17,415 nucleotides of DNA from an uncultured Clostridia bacterium (GCA_945918815.1 CAMEIU010000022.1:1-17415), one strand, 5' to 3'. Positions 1 through 6,509 are shown, counted from the first letter of the stretch. Notes: generated by a model not told the origin, from the letters alone. Numbers and translations: made by a program.

Positions 1-88
1 CGGTCCAGACCGGCCTCTCTTGCCCTTCGGGCAATTCACCTTCCCGTGCCCTACATGGGCGATACATCCCATCGTCAAATCCCAAATT
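1..88. repeat. Right end of a small modular repeat element, cut by the window edge
   Basis: The stretch ends in CGTCAAATCCCAAATT (73-88). This matches the right end of the mini element at 1138-1156 (CGTCAAATCCAAATTT) and, more loosely, the ends of the two large copies. Inside it are a TTC-loop hairpin with TTGCCC/GGGCAA arms (20-34) and a GCCC/GGGC hairpin (48-60). This is the same style of small hairpins seen in the full copies. It lies about 22 bp beyond the stop codon of the degV-type gene. The left end is outside the window, so size and full structure are unknown. Confidence 0.5.
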
Positions 89-110
89 ATGCGGCTGTCT
101 GAACTGCGTT

Positions 111-980
111 TTATAAAATATCGAAGCACACGCCTGCCACTCGGGGGCCGGCGTTGGCGGCGATGACGGCGCCGATCTGGTAGAAGCCCGTGGGGCCGTA
201 GTCCAGACGTTCCGTCATTAGGTTCTCCATCTTGTCCCGGTCCTCCGGCTCACAGCCGTAGATGATCTGATAGGGCGTGCCGGGCGCCATATCCCGCAGG
301 GTCAGGTCCGCCACCATGGGAATCAGCTTGCTCTCACCCCGTGCCTTGGCGGCGGTGGTGATTTCATGGTCGAAGATCTTCATGACCGGCTTCAGACCCA
401 GCTTGTCCCCCAGGAAGGCGGCGGCGGTGGGAATCCGGCCGGACTTGCCCGCGTATTTCAGAGAATAGATGCCGAAATAGATTCTCCGCTTCTCAATGGA
501 ATTTCGGACATAGGCCACCACGTCTTCAAATTCCGCGCCGGAACGGACCATTTTGGCCGCCTCCACCACGGGATAGCCGTAGAGCGCCGAATAGCCCCGG
601 GAATCCACTGCCTCGATGCGAACCTTGCCCCGGTATTCCGGGTGTTCCTCAAAGAACGCGTCCTTGGCCAAGACCGCGTTGGAGTAGGTGGCCGAGCCCT
701 CGGAGTTGATCAGGATAAACAGCAGCGCGTCGTTGCCCGCGTCCACTTCCTCCTGCATGATCTGCTGGAATTCAAAAGGCGTGATCTGGGCCGTGGCGGG
801 CAGCTCATCGGGATACCGGGCCATGAGGTCATAGAAGCCCTCGTTATCAAAATCCACGCGGCTCAGATAGGACTTTCCGCCCAAGATCACCGGGAACGGT
901 ATCATGCGAATGCCATAGGCAATCTCCTCCGCCACGGAAAGATCGCTGGCGGAATCGGTGATGATTCTGATATTTGACAT
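111..980 (-). CDS. DegV family protein (fatty-acid binding, EDD fold)
   Basis: A 289-aa protein of the usual DegV length. The N-terminus carries IITDSASDL (residues 6-14), the DegV opening motif. The segment ATAQITPFEF (62-71) matches the position of the TSQPSP-type loop, and SEGSATYSNA (93-102) the lipid-headgroup-contacting Ser/Thr loop. The C-terminal half has YAGKSGRIP, also typical. DegV proteins bind a fatty acid. Members of the FakB subgroup present fatty acids to the kinase FakA, but I see no fakA here, so FakB function is not shown. The ATG is preceded by GGAGG at 6-nt spacing and by a good promoter at 1025-1053. It appears to be a single-gene unit. There are many paralogues in Clostridia, so no symbol is given. 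Confidence 0.93.
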   Translation of the reverse strand: MSNIRIITDSASDLSVAEEIAYGIRMIPFPVILGGKSYLSRVDFDNEGFYDLMARYPDELPATAQITPFEFQQIMQEEVDAGNDALLFILINSEGSATYSNAVLAKDAFFEEHPEYRGKVRIEAVDSRGYSALYGYPVVEAAKMVRSGAEFEDVVAYVRNSIEKRRIYFGIYSLKYAGKSGRIPTAAAFLGDKLGLKPVMKIFDHEITTAAKARGESKLIPMVADLTLRDMAPGTPYQIIYGCEPEDRDKMENLMTERLDYGPTGFYQIGAVIAANAGPRVAGVCFDIL

Positions 981-1024
981 AGGAAACCTCCAAAAAGGAA
1001 ATAGTTCAAATTTTCAACTATCTT

Positions 1025-1053
1025 AGTATATACGTTTTCCTTTGGCTTTGCAA
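1025..1053 (-). promoter_or_regulatory. Sigma-A-type promoter of the DegV gene
   Basis: Reading the minus strand, TTGCAA (1053-1048) and TATACT (1030-1025) are separated by exactly 17 bp. This is followed by an A/T-rich leader of about 40 nt and the GGAGG site of the DegV gene. Both hexamers match the housekeeping consensus at 5 of 6 positions. Confidence 0.7.
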
Positions 1054-1091
1054 CCATTATTTTTATGGAGGAATTACACGCGCAGCGAGTG

Positions 1092-1156
1092 AAAATTGGG
1101 ATTTGCAGGGCTCGACGTACTGAAATGGCGCGTCGTTCATCGTCAAATCCAAATTT
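1092..1156. repeat. 65-bp mini element with AAATTGGGATTTG-type inverted ends
   Basis: The left end AAAATTGGGATTTG (1092-1105) and the right end CAAATCCAAATTT (1144-1156) are inverted repeats of each other with one indel. They match the outer ends of the large elements at 5041-5277 and 12659-12935. The interior is only about 38 bp, with a CGACG/CGTCG stem (1113-1117 with 1131-1135). It contains none of the heptamer arrays of the large copies. It lies between the DegV promoter and the terminator of the htrA-like gene. Confidence 0.55.
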
Positions 1157-1162
1157 CATAGG

Positions 1163-1200
1163 AAAAGCCGCAGTGGGCTCCGTCCCGCTGCGGCTTTTTT
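1163..1200. terminator. Bidirectional intrinsic terminator after the HtrA gene
   Basis: The stem GCCGCAGTGGG / CCCGCTGCGGC (1167-1177 with 1184-1194) is 11 bp with one G-T wobble. The loop is 6 nt, and AAAA and TTTTTT flank it. It lies 9 bp beyond the HtrA stop codon, so it most likely ends the regulator-kinase-protease operon on the minus strand. The longer T-run is on the plus strand. Confidence 0.8.
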
Positions 1201-1208
1201 GTGATAAC

Positions 1209-2543
1209 TCAGTAGATATCCGGACTGACCTGGTCCATGAGGACCACGTCTACCTTGTAGTATTTTCCGCCTCGGTAGATGGTCAGAGACACGGTGTCGC
1301 CGGCCAGGCAGTCGCCTTTGGCCCGGACCAGATCCTCCAGAGAGGAGATCTCCGTCTGGTTGAAGCCGACAATGATGTCGTCGGCCGCCAGGCCCTTGGC
1401 ATAGGCGTCGGAGGTCTCGTCGATGCTGGTGATGACCACGCCGCTGGGCATCCGGTAGAAGAACTGGGCCCGCAGGTCCAATGTCTGACCCGTGATGCCG
1501 ATGGCCGGGCGGCCGGACACATAGCCCTGCTCAATCAGTTCTTCCAAAATGGGCTCGGCGGCATTGATGGGAATGGCGAAGCCCAGGCCCTCCACCGTGG
1601 CGGAGGTGCTGGAATAGCTGCTCATTTTCATGGTGTTGATGCCGATGACCTGCCCGTAGCAGTTGATCAGCGGGCCGCCGGAGTTGCCGGAATTCAACGC
1701 CGCGTTGGTCTGAATCAACGTCATCTGCCGCCCGTTGAGGCTCAGGTCCCGGTTGATGGCAGACACGATGCCGTCGGTCATGGTGCCCCGCAGCTCCGCC
1801 CCCAGAGGATCGCCGATGGCGACCACCATGTCGCCCACCCGCAGGGCGTCGGAATCGCCGAACTCCGCCGCCGTCAGGTCCGTAGCCTCCACCTTCAGCA
1901 CTGCCAGATCGGAGGTCTCGTCGCCGCCGACCAGGGCGGCCTGATAGGACACGTCGTCCTCCAACAGCACATTGATGAACTGGGCGTCCTCAATGACATG
2001 GTAATTGGTGATGATATAGCCGTCTGCGCTCATGACGATACCGGTGCCGCTGGCCGTGCCGTTGGGCAGCACGCAGGAAATGGACGCCACGCTGGGAATG
2101 ACCTTTTCATAGATCTCCTGCAGGCTCAGGGCGTTTTCCGCGTCCGAGGGCCGGTTCTCCACGCTGGCGGGGGACGGCTGGGTATTCAGATCCGGGCCGG
2201 TCTCCGTGGGCTGGACCGGATCAAGCGTTTCCTCCGGCGTCTGGACCGCAGGCGGCTCCGTCTCCATCATGGACGTATTTTCCGCCGCTTCCTGGACCGG
2301 CGGTTCCGCTTCCGTATCCTGCACCGTCCTGCCGATGGCAACCACCAGGCCGCCCTGGCCCACGTCCACCTGGACGCCCAGCACGTTTACCGCCCAGGAG
2401 GCCGCGCCGGTCAGCAGCGCCAGCAGCGTCAGAACGACCAGCAGGCCCGTATGCTTCTTTTTTCGCTTTTCCGCGGCGTAGTAGCCGCTGTAATCCGGCT
2501 CTACGCCGTTTTCCTGGGAATTCCAGGAGTCTTGATCACGCAT
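1209..2543 (-). CDS. htrA: HtrA/DegP-like membrane-anchored serine protease with one PDZ domain
   Basis: A 444-aa envelope protease that would degrade or chaperone misfolded exported proteins. The sequence shows a short cytoplasmic N-terminus with a KRKKK stop-transfer patch, one membrane segment at about residues 32-57, and an acidic Pro/Thr-rich linker to about 135. A trypsin-like domain follows, with catalytic His182 (TNYHVI), Asp212 (SDLAVLK) and Ser288 (GNSGGPL). A single PDZ domain lies at about 346-434. I chose the ATG at 2543 because GAGGTG sits 6 nt upstream; an in-frame GTG 9 nt earlier overlaps that site. It is the last gene of an operon, 30 bp after the histidine kinase. The pairing resembles Bacillus CssRS-HtrA, which supports a role in secretion or envelope stress. 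The link to this kinase is inferred from the gene order only. Confidence 0.93.
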   Translation of the reverse strand: MRDQDSWNSQENGVEPDYSGYYAAEKRKKKHTGLLVVLTLLALLTGAASWAVNVLGVQVDVGQGGLVVAIGRTVQDTEAEPPVQEAAENTSMMETEPPAVQTPEETLDPVQPTETGPDLNTQPSPASVENRPSDAENALSLQEIYEKVIPSVASISCVLPNGTASGTGIVMSADGYIITNYHVIEDAQFINVLLEDDVSYQAALVGGDETSDLAVLKVEATDLTAAEFGDSDALRVGDMVVAIGDPLGAELRGTMTDGIVSAINRDLSLNGRQMTLIQTNAALNSGNSGGPLINCYGQVIGINTMKMSSYSSTSATVEGLGFAIPINAAEPILEELIEQGYVSGRPAIGITGQTLDLRAQFFYRMPSGVVITSIDETSDAYAKGLAADDIIVGFNQTEISSLEDLVRAKGDCLAGDTVSLTIYRGGKYYKVDVVLMDQVSPDIY

Positions 2544-2573
2544 GAAACACACCTCGCTTCCTGATCAAATCGT

Positions 2574-4007
2574 TCAACGCACCACGGGCAAGGTAAAGGT
2601 GAAGGTGGTTACGCCGTCCTCACTGGTGGCCTTGATATCCTCGCCGTGGCTGTCCAGAATGGTTTTGACAATATACAGTCCCAGGCCCACGCCCTCCCGG
2701 TCGGCGGAGCGGCTCTTGTCGGCCTTGTGGAACCGGTCGAACAGCAGGGGCAGTTCGTCCGGCGGCACCGTAGGACCGGTATTCTGTACCGTAACTCTGG
2801 CCTTGCTGCCGTCCACCTCCAGGCGGATGCTGAGCATGCCGCCCTCGTTGCAGAACTTGATGGCGTTGTCGGTCAGATTGTAGATGACCTGGGTGATGGA
2901 GTCCGGGTCCGCCTTGGTCCAGACGCTGCGGTCCGGCAGCTGCACATCCATGATGATATGCTTGCGGTTGACCCGCTGCTCGAAGGAAATCAGCACCTGG
3001 CCGATGGTCTCGCACAGGTCGAAGCGCCGCTTCTTTTCCTCGCTGATGCCCTGGGCCTGGAGCCGGGAGATCTCCAGCATGCTGCGCACCAGCCGGGACA
3101 GGCGGCGCACCTCGTCGGAGATCACCTGCATATAATGGCGGTGCTGCTCCGGCGGAATGGTGCCGTCCAGCATCCCGTCCATGAAGCCGGAAATGGTGGT
3201 CATGGGCGTCTTCAGCTCGTGGCTCACATTGGCGACAAATTCCTGCCGCTGCTTCTCCGACTGGGCCAGGCTCTCCGCCATGGAGTTGAAGGCCACGGCC
3301 AGATCGTCCATTTCCACGGTGTTGTGGCCGCCGGTGGCGACCCGGACGTCCAGCTCGCCATGGCCGAAGCGGATGGCCGCCTTGGCCACAGCCTGAATGG
3401 ACTTGGCCTGACTGCGGCTGAGCAGGAACGTGGCGACCATGGCCACGGCCAGCACAAAAATCGACACGTAGAAGAACAGGGTGGTGGCCTGCACCAGAAC
3501 GCCCTTGATCTGCTCCGCCGGAGCCACCACGATCAGAACGCCGATGGGCTCCCCGCTGAGCCGGGAGATGATGGGCATTCCCTCGGCGAAATGGTCGCTG
3601 TCATAGATGCCGGAGACCGTTCCCACGGAGAAGTCCTCTCCCTGGGACAGAATCCGGTCCACCGTTTCCTGGTCCACGGTCTTGCCCGAATGGACGCAGC
3701 CCACCTCCCGGCAGGAGCAGACCAGCACGCGGCCATCCAGGCCACAGACCAGATTGTCGGTTCCCGCCACCTGGGCGGCGGTGGTCAGGCTGATGCGGAA
3801 ATCGCCCCACCGGTCGCCCAATTCGCCGGTGGCGTCATAGGCTGAGGCCAGATTCACCAGGGTTTGGGCATTGTTGTAAATGGTCTCCTGCTTTTCTTCC
3901 TCCAGATAATCGCTGAGCAGCGCGCGGAAGGTGATGCCCAGCAGCAGCAGGCACAGGAGAATCAGCGCCGCAAACAGCGTAAACAGGCGGCTGAAGGTGG
4001 TCTTCAT
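2574..4007 (-). CDS. Two-component sensor histidine kinase
   Basis: A 477-aa membrane kinase. It has TM1 at residues 8-28, an extracytoplasmic sensor to about 172, and TM2 at 174-197. A HAMP-like linker runs to about 250. HisKA follows with phospho-acceptor His263 in VSHELKTP, then HATPase_c with N-box NLTDNAIKF (377-385) and G2 box GVGLGLYIVK (439-448). The sensor holds four cysteines (88, 97, 99, 104) within 17 residues, able to form disulfides or bind metal. The G1 box reads QNTGPTVP, with Asn where most kinases have Asp. The ATG lies 3 bp after the response regulator's stop codon, so the two are surely co-transcribed and are partners. The signal is unknown; the HtrA neighbour suggests envelope or redox stress. 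Confidence 0.95.
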   Translation of the reverse strand: MKTTFSRLFTLFAALILLCLLLLGITFRALLSDYLEEEKQETIYNNAQTLVNLASAYDATGELGDRWGDFRISLTTAAQVAGTDNLVCGLDGRVLVCSCREVGCVHSGKTVDQETVDRILSQGEDFSVGTVSGIYDSDHFAEGMPIISRLSGEPIGVLIVVAPAEQIKGVLVQATTLFFYVSIFVLAVAMVATFLLSRSQAKSIQAVAKAAIRFGHGELDVRVATGGHNTVEMDDLAVAFNSMAESLAQSEKQRQEFVANVSHELKTPMTTISGFMDGMLDGTIPPEQHRHYMQVISDEVRRLSRLVRSMLEISRLQAQGISEEKKRRFDLCETIGQVLISFEQRVNRKHIIMDVQLPDRSVWTKADPDSITQVIYNLTDNAIKFCNEGGMLSIRLEVDGSKARVTVQNTGPTVPPDELPLLFDRFHKADKSRSADREGVGLGLYIVKTILDSHGEDIKATSEDGVTTFTFTLPVVR

Positions 4008-4010
4008 GGT

Positions 4011-4697
4011 CTACAGCACCTCGAACTTGTAGCCCACGCCCCAGACGGTCTTCAAAGACCACTGGGGAGACACGCCCTCCAGCTTTTCCCGCAGACGCTT
4101 GATATGCACGTCCACGGTACGGCTGTCGCCGAAATAGTCGAAGCCCCAGACCTCGTCCAGCAGCTGGTTTCGGGTATATACCCGGTTGGGCGACGAGGCC
4201 AGGTGGTACAGAAGCTCCATTTCCTTGGGCGGCGTATCCACCTTTTTGCCGTCCACAATCAATTCAAAGGCGTCCAGATCGATGATCAGCTTGTCGAAGA
4301 CCAGACGCTTGGAGGCAGGTTCGTTCTCCTGGCCGCCGCTGCGGCGCAGGACCGCCTCGATGCGGGCCAGGACCTCCTTCATTTCAAAGGGCTTGGTGAT
4401 ATAGTCATCGGCGCCCATTTTCAGGCCGGAGACCTTATCGGTGGTTTCGCCCTTGGCCGTCAGCATGATGACCGGCGTTTTGGATTCCTGCCGGATGCTT
4501 CTCAGAACGCCCCAGCCGTCAGTGACCGGCAGCATCACGTCCAGCAGCACCAGATCCGGCTGCAGCTTGCGGAACATCTCCACGCCCGCGCCGCCGTCCG
4601 GCGCGATGGCCGTCACATAGCCCTCTTTCTCTAAGTACAGACGAAGCAGATCGGCAATGTTCTGATCGTCTTCCACAATCAACACGGATTTCGCCAT
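4011..4697 (-). CDS. OmpR/PhoB-family response regulator
   Basis: A 228-aa transcription regulator. The receiver domain (residues 3-118) has the acidic pair Glu9/Asp10-Asp11, phospho-acceptor Asp53 (LLDVMLP), Thr80 and Lys102 (TKPF). The winged-helix DNA-binding domain (about 130-228) has ELLYHLASSPNRVYTRNQLL and TVDVHIKRLREKL, typical of PhoB/OmpR. The start at 4697 is chosen because GGGAGGG precedes it and the receiver fold begins at once. The reading frame stays open upstream, but that part contains the promoter and repeated operator-like motifs and looks non-coding. It is the first gene of the regulator-kinase-htrA operon. Tandem 11-bp repeats upstream are the kind of site this family binds, so autoregulation is likely. 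Confidence 0.95.
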   Translation of the reverse strand: MAKSVLIVEDDQNIADLLRLYLEKEGYVTAIAPDGGAGVEMFRKLQPDLVLLDVMLPVTDGWGVLRSIRQESKTPVIMLTAKGETTDKVSGLKMGADDYITKPFEMKEVLARIEAVLRRSGGQENEPASKRLVFDKLIIDLDAFELIVDGKKVDTPPKEMELLYHLASSPNRVYTRNQLLDEVWGFDYFGDSRTVDVHIKRLREKLEGVSPQWSLKTVWGVGYKFEVL

Positions 4698-4737
4698 TTT
4701 CAGCCCTCCCGAACATTCTTTCATTCTTATAACTGTC

Positions 4738-4785
4738 ATTATACCCCACGGCGCGGGATTTGCGTGAATATTTTGTAAAATCTCC
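4738..4785 (-). promoter_or_regulatory. Promoter of the regulator-kinase-HtrA operon with a response-regulator-like box
   Basis: On the minus strand a perfect TATAAT (4743-4738) lies about 40 bp before the start codon, but no good -35 hexamer is at 16-18 bp. Instead, 20 bp upstream ends the 11-mer AAAATATTCAC (4774-4764), preceded directly by GGAGATTTTAC (4785-4775). This gives TTTAC and TTCAC in phase at 11 bp. The same 11-mer starts the repeat array at 4870. A weak -35 plus an 11-bp direct repeat is what an activator-dependent PhoB-type promoter looks like. Binding by the neighbouring regulator is an inference. Confidence 0.6.
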
Positions 4786-4841
4786 CGGCATGGGAGAGCG
4801 ATCTCCGGCATTTGTGCAGAATGTGCGGTAATCTCCGGCAT
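4780..4841. repeat. Three copies of an ATCTCC(C)GGCAT motif
   Basis: ATCTCCCGGCAT (4780-4791), ATCTCCGGCAT (4801-4811) and ATCTCCGGCAT (4831-4841) lie between the operon promoter and the 11-bp repeat array. Starts are 21 and 30 bp apart. The first copy is also the left arm of a TCTCCC/GGGAGA hairpin (4781-4797). They may be operators for a second regulator; no binding protein is recognisable. Confidence 0.4.
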
Positions 4842-4869
4842 CATCTGTGAAAAGCGACGTTTTCATCGC

Positions 4870-4913
4870 AAAATATTCACTTTTTATTCACAAACTTTTC
4901 GTGGTTCGTTCAC
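4870..4913 (+). promoter_or_regulatory. Array of four 11-bp direct repeats (PhoB/OmpR-type binding array)
   Basis: Read on the plus strand the four adjacent 11-mers are AAAATATTCAC (4870), TTTTTATTCAC (4881), AAACTTTTCGT (4892) and GGTTCGTTCAC (4903). Three end in TTCAC; the third is degenerate. A period of exactly 11 bp, one per DNA turn, is the hallmark of tandem OmpR/PhoB-family sites. The array ends 21 bp before a plus-strand TATGAT. That is nearly the same spacing (20 bp) as between the single matching 11-mer and the TATAAT of the operon promoter. Confidence 0.6.
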
Positions 4914-4934
4914 AACTTCCGCCCGTGTTCATAG

Positions 4935-4940
4935 TATGAT
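4935..4940 (+). promoter_or_regulatory. Plus-strand -10 box downstream of the repeat array
   Basis: TATGAT matches the -10 consensus at 5 of 6 positions, with no convincing -35 at 17 bp. The 11-bp repeat array ends 21 bp upstream and could replace the -35 function. No plus-strand protein gene follows for more than 7 kb. Confidence 0.4.
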
Positions 4941-4946
4941 AGCATC

Positions 4947-5028
4947 GTAAGCAACACCACACTCCAAATTTTCTCCCTCTCTTTTCTTTCACGCAAAGCC
5001 CGCAGTCATCCGGCTGCGGGCTTTGTGT
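4947..5028 (+). ncRNA. Proposed small RNA under response-regulator control
   Basis: If the TATGAT at 4935 is used, transcription would start near 4947. It would pass a CU-rich unpaired-looking stretch with TCTCCCTCTC (4972-4981), able to pair with GGGAG-type ribosome binding sites. It would end at a strong 11-bp hairpin (4995-5024), giving an RNA of about 80 nt. The layout recalls the CiaR-controlled csRNAs of streptococci, which carry anti-Shine-Dalgarno motifs. Weak points: the U-tract after the hairpin is poor (CTTTGTGTAT), and the ends are guesses. No protein of useful length is encoded. Confidence 0.3.
4995..5024. terminator. Strong GC hairpin, terminator-like
   Basis: AAAGCCCGCAG (4995-5005) pairs perfectly with CTGCGGGCTTT (5014-5024) around an 8-nt loop. 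T-runs are short on both strands. It may end the proposed plus-strand RNA. It may also be the original terminator of the M14 peptidase gene on the minus strand, pushed 280 bp from its stop codon by the repeat element at 5041-5277. Confidence 0.5.
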
Positions 5029-5040
5029 ATGGTTTGGAGA

Positions 5041-5277
5041 AATTGGGATTTGTATATGAATTGACAATTGACAATTGATAATTGACAATGGAGGTATCCG
5101 CTTCGCGGATGATTGCAATGATTGCCCACCAGGAAGAAATCCGTAGGGGCGGCCGCATGGGGCCGCCCCTACGGTGCTGGTTGATCGTGCTTCTGCCAAT
5201 TCTAATTTGTCGCGAAGCGACACCATAATTGTCAATTGTCCATTGTCAATTGTCAATTAGCCAGACAAATCCCAATT
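5041..5277. repeat. Modular repeat element, copy 1 (237 bp)
   Basis: The outer ends AATTGGGATTTGT (5041-5053) and ACAAATCCCAATT (5265-5277) are a perfect 13-bp inverted repeat. Inside lie a 7-bp-period array, AATTGAC and variants (5059-5093), mirrored as GTCAATT units at 5231-5258. Next come small hairpins with ATCCGC/GCGGAT arms (5096-5110) and TGTCGC/GCGACA arms (5208-5222), and a central perfect 14-bp-arm hairpin starting CCGTAGGGGCGGCC (5141-5174). There is no transposase or plausible protein; open frames across it are by-products of the repeats. It lies 28 bp beyond the M14 peptidase stop codon. It is inverted relative to copy 2 at 12659-12935. Confidence 0.85.
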
Positions 5278-5305
5278 GATCTGCCGGCAGGTACGGTTTG
5301 CTTCC

Positions 5306-6508
5306 TTATCCCGCCAGCAGCAGGGCGAAGATGGGCAGGTTTTCTTCATAGAGCTGCCGGAGGTCCTCCATGGGCAGGGGGTTCTCTCCCCTTCCGGCTT
5401 CGATGGTGAAGGCGGGCTTTCCGGTCTCCTGCAAAAACCAATCCCGGAGGCCGCCGCCTTCGCTTTCCGGCGGCACGGAGCAAAGCTGATAGCCCGAGGC
5501 GGAGGCCAGCTTTCGGGCCAGGTTTTCATCGGGAATCCGGCCCTGGCCGTCGGCGGCGTAGATCTCCCCGCCCTGGGTGTGCCAAGCCGCCAGGAGGTCG
5601 GGATGGATGCGGCGGACATAATCCGCCAGGGCCATGGTCTCCGGCTGGCTCAGGGGCGACGGGCCGGGATAGTCCCGGGGGCCGGGCCGCCGCGGCTTCC
5701 GGGCCTTGACCCGCTCCCACTGGGCGGGATAGTTCAGATTCAGGTCCACCCCCTGGAGATTGGCCTTCCAGCCGGAGGGGAACGGGACCTGGGGCTGGGT
5801 GGCCGCCAAATCCTGGGCCGCCGTGTATTCCCGGCTGTCCGGTTCTATCTCCCCGGTGGCCAGGTCCACGCCGTCGGGATTGACCAGGGGCACCAGATAC
5901 AGGCTGGTCCGTCGGAACAGCATCCGGCCGGAAAAGCCGAACAGGCCGACGTCCTCCCGGATGCTACGGCAATAGTCCTCCAACAGCCGCCAGAGCAGCA
6001 CACTGGTAATGTATTCGTTGGCGTGGTGCCCTGCCGTCAGCAGGACCCGCCTGGGTCCGGTCCCCAGGCGCAGGGCCCACACCGTCCTGCCCCCGGCAGT
6101 TTTCGTCAAGGCTTTCGCCTCCAGATAAGGGCACCGGGCCTGGAGGCCCTCCAGAAAAATCTCCTGCATCTGGGACCCGAAGGGCGCGTCCCAGGGCACA
6201 ACCATACAGTCCAGGGGCACCTGGACCGCCTGCCCAGGCAGCAGCGGCCGGTCCTTCAGGCCGCAGTTGGCCGCCAGAATCTGCTGTACCGAGGAGCCAT
6301 ACCGCTGGGCCACCTGATACAGAGTCTGCCCCGGCTCCATCCGGTGCAGCACATATCCCGGCAGCCAGGGCCACAGAGCCCGGCAGGTGGGCAGATCCCA
6401 CCGGCCCGACAGATTCAACCCATTCTTTCTCTGAAATTCCTCCCGGCTCCCACAGCCGGCTTTTTTCAACGCAAGTTCCGTCCAATGCAAAACAATCCCC
6501 TCCGGCAT
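5306..6508 (-). CDS. Peptidoglycan endopeptidase: PG-binding-like, LysM and M14 carboxypeptidase domains
   Basis: A 400-aa zinc peptidase of the M14 gamma-D-glutamyl-diamino-acid endopeptidase I type (Bacillus YqgT/ENP1 style), which cuts the D-Glu-DAP bond of stem peptides. Residues 10-50 resemble half of a peptidoglycan-binding domain (FQRKNGL). LysM spans about 51-98 (GQTLYQVAQRYG). The M14 domain follows with zinc ligands His162 and Glu165 (HANE) and His310 (AWHTQGGEIY), and catalytic Glu370 (FTIEAGRGENPLP). No signal peptide is visible, as in the sporulation-linked relatives. The start is uncertain. The ATG at 6508 has no ribosome site and abuts a palindrome. GGAGGGG inside its first codons sits 6 nt before an in-frame TTG at 6490, which may be the true start. 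Any longer start would lie in repeat DNA. Confidence 0.9.
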   Translation of the reverse strand: MPEGIVLHWTELALKKAGCGSREEFQRKNGLNLSGRWDLPTCRALWPWLPGYVLHRMEPGQTLYQVAQRYGSSVQQILAANCGLKDRPLLPGQAVQVPLDCMVVPWDAPFGSQMQEIFLEGLQARCPYLEAKALTKTAGGRTVWALRLGTGPRRVLLTAGHHANEYITSVLLWRLLEDYCRSIREDVGLFGFSGRMLFRRTSLYLVPLVNPDGVDLATGEIEPDSREYTAAQDLAATQPQVPFPSGWKANLQGVDLNLNYPAQWERVKARKPRRPGPRDYPGPSPLSQPETMALADYVRRIHPDLLAAWHTQGGEIYAADGQGRIPDENLARKLASASGYQLCSVPPESEGGGLRDWFLQETGKPAFTIEAGRGENPLPMEDLRQLYEENLPIFALLLAG

Positions 6509-6509
6509 A

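Noticed and set aside
366..977. Plus-strand ORF opposite the DegV gene
   Set aside because: Antisense shadow with no motifs or ribosome site.
1065..2564. Plus-strand open frame of about 500 codons opposite the HtrA gene
   Set aside because: Low-complexity antisense frame with no ribosome site or motifs; the HtrA catalytic triad is on the other strand.
4698..4844. Upstream extension of the response regulator (about 49 codons)
   Set aside because: It covers the TATAAT box, the TTCAC box and repeated ATCTCCGGCAT motifs. The ATG at 4697 has a strong ribosome site and starts at the receiver domain.
4888..5256. Minus-strand ORF with an N-terminal TIDNGQLTI-type peptide
   Set aside because: It is a translation of the heptamer arrays of copy 1; a similar peptide arises from copy 2. 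These are spurious repeat-derived ORFs.
5059..5258. Heptamer arrays as a CRISPR array
   Set aside because: Units are 7 bp without spacers, and mirrored in inverted orientation; there are no cas genes.
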